12,420 bases of DNA from Caryophanales bacterium UBA6356 (lineage in GTDB: Bacteria; Bacillota_I; Bacilli_A; RFN20; CAG-826): the NCBI GenBank assembly GCA_002440125.1, contig DJRQ01000062.1, forward strand, positions 1 to 12,420, given 5' to 3'. This document shows, one piece after another, positions 1 to 6,600 of the stretch. A model generated the notes under the pieces. It did no database searches, was not told where the DNA came from, and was given only the letters and a program-made list of their open reading frames with translations. Numbering within the stretch: position 1 is the first letter of the stretch; each line of letters opens with the position of its first letter. The position numbers and the translations under genes were made by a program.

Positions 1-91
1 TGGCGGAGAAGCAGGGATTTGAACCCTGGCTGGGCATACACCCACTATCAGTTTTCGAGACTGACCCCTTCAACCACTTGGGTACTTCTCC
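1..91 (-). tRNA. tRNA-Ser, anticodon CGA
   Basis: Read on the minus strand, this folds as a class II tRNA. The acceptor stem GGAGAAG (91 to 85) pairs with CTTCTCC, followed by discriminator G and an encoded CCA ending at base 1. The anticodon stem TCAGT/ACTGA encloses the loop CTCGAAA, so the anticodon is CGA and the tRNA reads UCG. The long variable arm (TGGG...CCCA) is typical of serine tRNAs. The T arm is CAGGG-TTCAAAT-CCCTG. All stems are intact. It is transcribed away from the rest of the window. Confidence 0.97.
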
Positions 92-98
92 AACGCGC

Positions 99-130
99 AT
101 TATGCTACACAAAACCATTCTTTTTATCAA
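99..130 (-). promoter_or_regulatory. Promoter of tRNA-Ser(CGA)
   Basis: On the minus strand, TTGATA (130-125) is followed after 17 bases by TAGCAT (107-102). The start of transcription would fall a few bases before the tRNA 5' end at 91. An overlapping alternative -10, CATAAT (104-99), matches the consensus better but is 20 bases from the -35 element. A promoter here is expected because the neighbouring gene diverges. Confidence 0.55.
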
Positions 131-178
131 TGAAATTCTTCTTTTGTTGCCCTTTATGCGCTCATATATGTGCGCACG

Positions 179-245
179 TTGACAAGGAAATGTGCTAACA
201 TAATGCCCATGTGGGAAAAAGACGAGTTTTTTGTAGCCGTATATT
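179..245 (+). promoter_or_regulatory. Candidate promoter region of the pseudo-GGDEF/EAL-proS operon
   Basis: Two alternatives are visible. First, TTGACA (179-184) is a perfect -35, but the downstream match is poor: TAATGC after 16 bases, or CATAAT after only 14. Second, TATATT (240-245) lies 11 bases before the ATG at 257, without a clear -35. Either would place the transcription start downstream of the earliest possible GTG codon (170), which argues for a later translation start. Which one is used cannot be decided from the sequence alone. Confidence 0.35.
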
Positions 246-256
246 CGAACCTTAAA

Positions 257-2008
257 ATGAGTATCTTCGAGCGTTTTGATTTTCGAACGCTCCTTTTCGG
301 TTTCTTGGTTGTTTTGTTTGCCGGGCTCATGGTGACCCTTATAGTTTCTTGGGTTTTATTTTCCCAGAATGACGCCCGGTATTATCGTGGGATGAGCCAC
401 GAAATGAACACCATTCGCATTTATCGCATCGAAAGCGCCAAGAATATCGTTATTTCTTTTGATTTAGCAGATCTTTCCAAGCAAAAAAAGGATACGTTGT
501 CTGATTTTTATAATTCTTTCCCAGGGAATGAGCCGAAAAGAGTGAAGAGCTGGGTTGAGGATATTTTGGCCGATAAAAAAGCGTCGGATTATCTCCAAAC
601 ATCCGTTTACTTCCATGAATCCAAAAGAAGGCTGAACGCTTTCTTGCACATTCGGAAAAGCGACCCTCTTCATGGCGTCATTCATCTTGAGAGCTATCTT
701 TTGCCAGAAAAAAGAAATAAGACTTCTATCGGCTCTGTTGTTCGTCTATCGAGCGAAAAAGATTTTAGCGAAGCGCTCCGCAATACGAGCGGTGGAAGTG
801 GCGTCACTTTCTGTTTTAGCGTCATGCAATCGAATGGAACATCGGTGTTGAAACGAAAAGAAAAGGTAAGTTCGAATGTTTCTTTTCGTTTCCGTATGGC
901 TTTGGAATCCTTCGTGAAAGGAAACATGAAGCTCATCCAAGCCAGCGAAAACGAATTCCTTATTGCCAATTTCGAGCAAATGGACTCGGCCGAGGCCATT
1001 GCGTTCGCCTTAACGGCGGTGCGGGCGATTGAGCATGAACTTGCTTCGGTAAACACCAACAAACATCCTATTGAGATTCGCGTTGGCATCGTTCAAAACA
1101 AAGATCTTATGGGCGATGGGGATGCGATTATATCGAGCGCCAGAAGGACGGCAAAAAACGCCTTTGAAACATCTAGCTCCGTTGCTTTCTTTAAGCGCGG
1201 CACCGAGGATTATAGCGTTACTGAAATAAAGCAATACCGGAGCGAGGTTGAGCGCATTATATATGAAAAGAGGATTCTTTACTCTTTCCGCCCCGTTTAT
1301 AGCGTGACCCGAAAGAGAATCATCGGATATCTTGGCAAAGCCTCTCCGAGAAGCGATTGCGCTTTCGATTCTATCGATGAGCTAAAGAATTACGCTTTGC
1401 GGGCGAAAGACGATAAGAACCTTTTCGCGGCGATCGCGAAAAATCTTGTCGGCACTTTCGTATCCGAAAGAGAATTAAAGAGCCAAAAGCTCTATTACCC
1501 CGCAAGAGCTTCCGAGCTCCCCATGATTCCCTCCTTCTTCAAAAGGCTTCGTGGTTCCAAAGATGCCAACTTGGTTTTTATTTTGACTAACGATGATGTG
1601 GCTAGGGAGACTGCCAATTTAGGCCTTGATAAGATTTTGGAATCCCTTAAAGGGCTCAAGGAGGCCGGCTATGGCATTGCCTATCAGGTCAGTGGCAAGA
1701 ACCTCAATATCGAGCCTCGACTTCTTTCCGAAGCGGATGGTTTCTTTGTGGATTTCTCTTCCAATGACGACGATGTCGGCCTCGATACGGCTATTCGTAG
1801 CCAACTTCACGCGCTTGTTGAGAAGCTTCTCAAATATCGAAAGCCCATTATCGGTTCGAATTTGGCGAATTGGAATGCCCTCGAACTTGTCGTCGGAAGC
1901 GGCATCGAATATATTTCCAGCGATGTTTTCGCCCCTTATTCACCCGCTTTAGCTCCGGTTAACGATAAAAACGAAACGCGCATTCTCGCGCTGAAAGGAA
2001 AAATATAA
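257..2008 (+). CDS. Membrane-anchored degenerate GGDEF-EAL (pseudo-cyclic-di-GMP) protein
   Basis: Probably a catalytically dead sensor or receptor related to cyclic-di-GMP enzymes. From ATG 257 it has 583 residues: one N-terminal membrane helix (about 10-36), a PAS-like region (about 55-155), a GGDEF-like domain (about 165-315) and an EAL-like domain (about 335-570). At the diguanylate cyclase signature the sequence reads SENEF (230-234) instead of GGDEF. At the phosphodiesterase signature it reads GYLGK (357-361) where GxEAL is expected, so the catalytic Glu is replaced by Leu. The end of the EAL fold is still recognisable (IIGSNLANWNALELVVGSGI, then DVFAP). The frame is open back to GTG 170, with ATG codons at 203 and 209. 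I prefer 257 because it sits just before the membrane helix and after both candidate promoters. proS follows after two bases. No cyclic-nucleotide output is proposed. Confidence 0.8.
   Translation: MSIFERFDFRTLLFGFLVVLFAGLMVTLIVSWVLFSQNDARYYRGMSHEMNTIRIYRIESAKNIVISFDLADLSKQKKDTLSDFYNSFPGNEPKRVKSWVEDILADKKASDYLQTSVYFHESKRRLNAFLHIRKSDPLHGVIHLESYLLPEKRNKTSIGSVVRLSSEKDFSEALRNTSGGSGVTFCFSVMQSNGTSVLKRKEKVSSNVSFRFRMALESFVKGNMKLIQASENEFLIANFEQMDSAEAIAFALTAVRAIEHELASVNTNKHPIEIRVGIVQNKDLMGDGDAIISSARRTAKNAFETSSSVAFFKRGTEDYSVTEIKQYRSEVERIIYEKRILYSFRPVYSVTRKRIIGYLGKASPRSDCAFDSIDELKNYALRAKDDKNLFAAIAKNLVGTFVSERELKSQKLYYPARASELPMIPSFFKRLRGSKDANLVFILTNDDVARETANLGLDKILESLKGLKEAGYGIAYQVSGKNLNIEPRLLSEADGFFVDFSSNDDDVGLDTAIRSQLHALVEKLLKYRKPIIGSNLANWNALELVVGSGIEYISSDVFAPYSPALAPVNDKNETRILALKGKI
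1995..1999 (+). promoter_or_regulatory. Shine-Dalgarno site of proS
   Basis: AAGGA lies 11 bases before the proS ATG (2011), inside the last codons of the upstream gene. It is the clearest ribosome binding site in the window. It belongs to the only gene that is clearly internal to an operon, in contrast to the first genes, which lack such a site. Confidence 0.65.
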
Positions 2009-2010
2009 TC

Positions 2011-3450
2011 ATGGAAAACAAGAACAATGCCATTACGGCTCGTGACGTGGATTTTGCTAAGTGGTACACGGATGTTTGCAAGAAAGCCAAGCTTATGGAT
2101 TATGGTTCGGTGAAAGGATTCATCAATTATCTTCCTTATGGCTATGCGATTTGGGAGGAAATCCAATCGTACCTTGATAAGAAATTCAAGTCGATTGGCG
2201 TTTCGAATGTCTATTTGCCTACCGTTATCCCTTCTTCCCTCTTCAATAAGGAAAAGGAACATATCGAAGGTTTTGCTCCAGAATGCCTTGTTTGCACGAT
2301 TGGCGGTGGCAATAAACTCGCCGATCCCCTTATCGTTCGCCCAACAAGCGAGATTCTCTTTAGCGATCTCTTTAAGAAACTGGTGTCGTCTTATCGCGAT
2401 TTTCCGATTCTATTCAACCAATGGTGCAGCGTTGTCCGTTGGGAGAAGACGACCCGTCCTTTCCTTCGTGGGTCGGAATTCCTTTGGCAAGAAGGGCATT
2501 GTCTTTTCGAAACCGAACTTGAAGCGGAAAATAACGCTCAATGGATTTTGGATAACGCCTATGACGCTTGCGGAAAGGAACTTTTGGCCATTCCCTTCCT
2601 CAAAGGGAAGAAGACCGAACACGAGAAATTTGCCGGTGCTGTCAATACTTACGCAATTGAAGCTCTTATGCACGATGGAAAAGCGCTTCAAAGTGGAACT
2701 TCTCACTATTTAGGAACGGGTTTTGCGGAGGCTTTTGGGATTTCTTACCAAGCGCGCGATAATTCCTTAAAGGCTCCGCATCAAACTTCATGGGGCGCAA
2801 GCACGCGACTTATTGGCGCCGTTATCATGGTCCATGGGGACGACAATGGTCTTGTTTTGCCTCCTTATGTCGCTCCTATTCAGGTGGTGATTGTGCCAGT
2901 TCGCCAAAAGGAAGCGGGCGTCTTGGAAGCATCTAAAAAGCTTTATGAAGAGCTCAAATCGCAAGGTATACGGGTAAAACTCGATGCCGATGATTCCCGT
3001 ACGCCGGGTTGGAAGTTCGCCGAATATGAGATGAAAGGCGTTCCTCTTCGCGTGGAAATTGGCCCCCGCGATTTAGCAAAAGGCGAAGCCGTTCTCACCA
3101 AACGCGTCAACGGCGAGAAGAAAGTCTTGCCTCTTTCGGAGATCGCCTCCTTGGCCCCTGCTCTTCTTAAGGAAATCCATCAAAACATGTACGACAAGGC
3201 CCTTGCTTTCTTAAATTCTCATATCCATGACGCCAAAGACGTGAACGAATTGAACGCCATCCTCGATAAAGGCGGATATGGCAAGATGGCTTTTTGCGGG
3301 AAGAAGGAATGCGAAGATGCCATCAAAACTCTCACCAATGGCGGCACCACCCGCGTCATTGCTGAAGAACTTCCTTCCGATACGAGCCTTCGTTGCCCTG
3401 TGTGCGGCGAAAAAGCTAAGATTATTGCTTACTTTGCTCGAGCGTATTAG
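2011..3450 (+). CDS. proS: Prolyl-tRNA synthetase, archaeal/eukaryote-like type
   Basis: Cytoplasmic class II aminoacyl-tRNA synthetase that charges tRNA-Pro with proline using ATP. The 479 residues match the usual length of the short ProS type, which lacks the internal editing domain of the E. coli type. Visible features are the proline-site loop RPTSE (110-114), motif 2 from RWEKTTRPF (143-151) through EFLWQEGH (156-163), motif 3 region HGDDNGLVLPP (275-285), an anticodon-binding domain (about 290-400), and a C-terminal zinc-type domain with C429, C434, C462 and C465. It ends in a C-terminal Tyr, as is typical of this type. From memory, motif 2 usually continues as EGHTAH; here it is EGHCLF, a mild deviation. 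It is the second gene of the operon, two bases after the preceding stop, and is followed by a strong terminator at 3559-3600. The linkage to a pseudo-GGDEF/EAL protein has no obvious functional meaning. Confidence 0.97.
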   Translation: MENKNNAITARDVDFAKWYTDVCKKAKLMDYGSVKGFINYLPYGYAIWEEIQSYLDKKFKSIGVSNVYLPTVIPSSLFNKEKEHIEGFAPECLVCTIGGGNKLADPLIVRPTSEILFSDLFKKLVSSYRDFPILFNQWCSVVRWEKTTRPFLRGSEFLWQEGHCLFETELEAENNAQWILDNAYDACGKELLAIPFLKGKKTEHEKFAGAVNTYAIEALMHDGKALQSGTSHYLGTGFAEAFGISYQARDNSLKAPHQTSWGASTRLIGAVIMVHGDDNGLVLPPYVAPIQVVIVPVRQKEAGVLEASKKLYEELKSQGIRVKLDADDSRTPGWKFAEYEMKGVPLRVEIGPRDLAKGEAVLTKRVNGEKKVLPLSEIASLAPALLKEIHQNMYDKALAFLNSHIHDAKDVNELNAILDKGGYGKMAFCGKKECEDAIKTLTNGGTTRVIAEELPSDTSLRCPVCGEKAKIIAYFARAY

Positions 3451-3489
3451 TCCAAAATCGCCCTTCGAAAACGTTTAAGCTTTCAAAAA

Positions 3490-3536
3490 ACTGAAATTTC
3501 AGTATTTGATATTCAATATTCAGTTGTTTCTTCAAT
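3490..3536. repeat. AT-rich palindrome with repeated TTCA(A/G)T hexamers
   Basis: ACTGAAATTTCAGT (3490-3503) is a perfect 14-base palindrome. The hexamer TTCAGT or TTCAAT occurs four times, at 3498, 3512, 3519 and 3531. The block is markedly more AT-rich than the flanking genes. It has no adjacent T-run, so it is not a terminator. An operator or a degenerate repeat is possible; no known binding protein is assigned. Confidence 0.4.
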
Positions 3537-3551
3537 AAAAAGCCTTATTAT
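3524..3551 (+). promoter_or_regulatory. Promoter-like element directly before the terminator hairpin
   Basis: TTGTTT (3524-3529) and TATTAT (3546-3551) are separated by 16 bases. A start about seven bases later would fall at the foot of the hairpin beginning at 3559, so the transcript would be little more than the hairpin and T-run. This may be chance in AT-rich DNA. Confidence 0.25.
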
Positions 3552-3558
3552 TTGTGTG

Positions 3559-3600
3559 GCGAGCGTTCGCGAAACCCCTTATCGCGACGCTTGCTTTTTT
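3559..3600 (+). terminator. Rho-independent terminator of the proS operon
   Basis: The left arm GCGAGCGTTCGCG (3559-3571) pairs with CGCGACGCTTGC (3583-3594) over 12 base pairs. There is one bulged T in the left arm and one G-T wobble. The loop is 11 bases, followed directly by TTTTTT. It isolates the operon from the large helicase gene downstream. Confidence 0.92.
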
Positions 3601-3631
3601 GTGTCTATAGCATTAAGGAAAGCTTATTCGC

Positions 3632-3637
3632 TATAAT
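3632..3637 (+). promoter_or_regulatory. Consensus -10 box of the giant helicase gene
   Basis: A perfect TATAAT ends 9 bases before the ATG at 3647, so transcription would begin about at the start codon. No convincing -35 is seen at 16-18 bases upstream. The nearest Shine-Dalgarno-like sequence (AAGGA, 3615-3619) is 27 bases from the ATG and upstream of the -10 box, so it could not serve this start. The mRNA is therefore probably leaderless. Confidence 0.55.
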
Positions 3638-3646
3638 GATTGGGCT

Positions 3647-6600
3647 ATGGATACGAATCATTTTTTTAATTTATCTTTGGACGTTCGGGACGACATGAAC
3701 TATGTGAACTATCAAGCGGATGTTCTCCGAAAAGAAGTGACGGAAGGAGCTCCGAATTCTTTTTCTTTTATAAGGTCGATGGTCGTCGAAAACCTTTCCG
3801 ACATAGATGAAAGAGACTTGGTTATTCGCTTTGAAGCAAAGCCTATCGGCGCTCTTTCGATCGATTCGATCCATCTTTCTTATCTAGAGAAAAAGAAGAA
3901 GACAATCATCTCTTATTTCAATACTCATCTGGATGCTGAATTTCTTTACACATTATCGGAAAAAAGAATTGGAAGCCTCAAAGTATCATTGGAAAGAAAC
4001 GACGGCACCGTTTTAGCCACAAAAGAGGTCGAATTCTCCTTCCTTCCCATTGAAGAAAGCGCCAGCGAAGAACGCGTCGACGAAATCTTGGCTTCCTTTG
4101 TGACCCCGAATGATCCAAGCGTTCTCGAGCTCCTAAAAAAAGCGCATGAGCTCAAAAAAGAAAAATATGGCATTTCCAGTTTTGAAGGATACCTTTCGCG
4201 CGATCCCAATGAGGTTTTAAAGGATATAGATGCTTTATTTTTGGCGATGAAGAGTGCTGGAATTTCGTACGCTTTGTCGCCCGCTTCCTTTAATGCCATC
4301 TTTCAAAGGATTCGTTTGCCTAAGGATGTTCTTGCGAATCGGCTAGGGAATTGCTTGGATATTTCGATTCTCATGATGAGCTTACTCGAAGCAAGCCTCC
4401 TAAAGCCGATCCTAGTGGTTTTCCAAAATCACGCTTTCGTGGGGTGCTGGCTCGATGAAGAGAGCGGTTTTTATTCGTCGAAGGAAGAGAATTCCCAAGT
4501 GCTTTTGAATAACGCCTCCAAAGGATTCAACCATTTGGTCCTCATAGAGTCTACTTGCGTTTGTGAAGGGAACAATTCTTCTTTCCTCGAAAGCGTTGAA
4601 AAAGCTTATGAGACGCTTGAAAAAGCGAAGAACTTTTCTTATGCGATTGACATTGCTTCCTGTCGAAAAGACCGTATCCTTCCTATCCCGACTCCCAAAA
4701 AATTATCCGATGGTTCTTTCTCTTTTGATTTTCCATCCCTTAAAGGAAACGAAGGCGAAACGCCCTCCGTCGATCTTTCCTTGCGGCGTTATCTTCCTGA
4801 CGATGCCAAAGGCTCCAAAAACCGTTTCGATTATTGGGAAGAAAAACTTCTTGATTTAAATTTGAGAAACCGACTTATCTCCTATAAAACAGGAAGCCGA
4901 GGCATTGAGGTTCTATGTGGGGATGCTGAGAAGATGCTTTCGTTTATCGAAGGGCGCGCTAAAGTCGCTCTCGTCCCGACTCCGTTAAGCGTCCTTCAAA
5001 AAGAAAATTCGCCGAAGGTTCTTTCTTTGCCCCCCTCCTTAATCGAATCGGATGTTCTTTCTTATTACGAAAAAGACTCCTTACTGGTGGTGAATGCCTC
5101 TCAAACGGCGGATGCTTCTTTAAAGAATTTGGTCCGGAAGAGCAATAGCGCTCTCGAAGAAAGCGGTTGCAATCCTCTCTTTTTGACCCTTGGCCTTATT
5201 CGCTGGTTTGATAACGAAAAGGCGGCTAGCCATGGCACGGGAGCGATGTATGCCCCAATCTTTCTTTTGCCTGTCAAAGCGCCCCATCGCAAGAATGGTC
5301 TTTATTACAATATCGAATACTCTTCCGAAGATCTCCAACTCAACAGGACCGCTTTCGAGTATTTCCGCCGAACCTATAATCTTGATTTTTCCCGTTTGTT
5401 CCCTCTTCCAAGGAAGTCCGACGGAACCCTTGATGTGAGAATCATCTATAACGAGATTCGAAAAACGATTTTGCCAATGAAAAATTGGGCGCTTTTGGAA
5501 AACACGAGCGCTTTGTCGCTTTTTAGCTTTGCCCATTTCGTCATGTGGAACGACCTAAGGAACCATCGTTCGGAAATGATGAATCATCCAATTGTGGCTT
5601 CTTTTGTCTATGGCGAAAAGAAGTGGAACGCACCGGAAAATCTCGTTTCCCCAGAAGAGCTTGACGAAAAGATTGGACCAAAGGATTTCGCCGCCCCTCT
5701 TTCAGCGGATTCTTCTCAAATCAAAGCCATCGTGGATAGCGAGAAAGGCGAATCCTTTATTTTGGATGGCCCTCCTGGCACTGGGAAAAGCCAGACCATC
5801 GCCAATATGATTGTGAACTTCCTCTACCATGGAAAGAAGGTTCTTTTCGTGGCCGAAAAGGAAGTCGCCTTGGATGTTGTTAAGAAAAGGCTCGATGCTC
5901 TCCATTTGGGGCAATTCGTCTTGAAACTCGCAAACCTTGGAACTCCCAAGAGCGACATCCTTTCGAATTATTCACGCCTTTTGGAATTGGGCCCTTTATC
6001 GGATGAAGAGAAATTCGACGCTTTGGGGGATAATCTTCTCGAAGAGAGGAAAGAACTCAATAGCATCATGGGCAAACTCCATGAGAGTGCTCCTTATTTC
6101 CTTTCACCCTATGATGCAATCGTTCGCTACTTGGAAAAACAATCATATCGAACAGATGATGACATCCCTCTTATTTACATCAAAAGCCTTAACTATCAGG
6201 ATTTTAAGAAAGCCATTCTCTCCTTGGACGAGCTTTCTCATCTTGTTTCCTCTTTTTCGGGGTATCGGAATTCGCCCTTTTTGGCCTTCCAAAAACGGGA
6301 GTACTCCCTTTCTTACCGCGATGCACTCGAGAAAGAATTGATTCCTCTTCGCTCCTTGTTCGAGAAGCTTCGCTTGGCTACCTACAATGCTTTCTTTAAG
6401 GGTGGGCTCAAAGAAGAAAGTCGACTAAATGTCGAAGCCTATCTCGAAATCATAAGCTATCTCCAAAGCGGTATCCCTTCGCGGAAGGAATATTATCTTG
6501 ATGAAACTTTCCTTTCCAAAAAAGAAGCCTTGCAAGAAGCTTGCCAAACGAAAAGGATAGAGGTCGTTTCACGCGAAAGCGTTTCTTTTGCTTTTCTTGA

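Noticed and set aside
170..256. GTG at 170 as start of the pseudo-GGDEF/EAL protein
   Set aside because: It lacks a ribosome binding site and lies upstream of both candidate promoters. ATG 257 directly precedes the membrane helix. It is kept only as an alternative.
694..1089. Antisense open frame of 131 codons opposite the pseudo-GGDEF/EAL gene
   Set aside because: It is a shadow of the real gene: no start signals, no recognisable domain, and the plus-strand protein has clear domain structure.
3490..3524. FabT-like operator (TTTGAT...TCAAA type) in the gap after proS
   Set aside because: TTTGATATTCAA is an imperfect symmetry, the neighbours are not fatty-acid genes, and it lies upstream of a terminator rather than in a gene's promoter.
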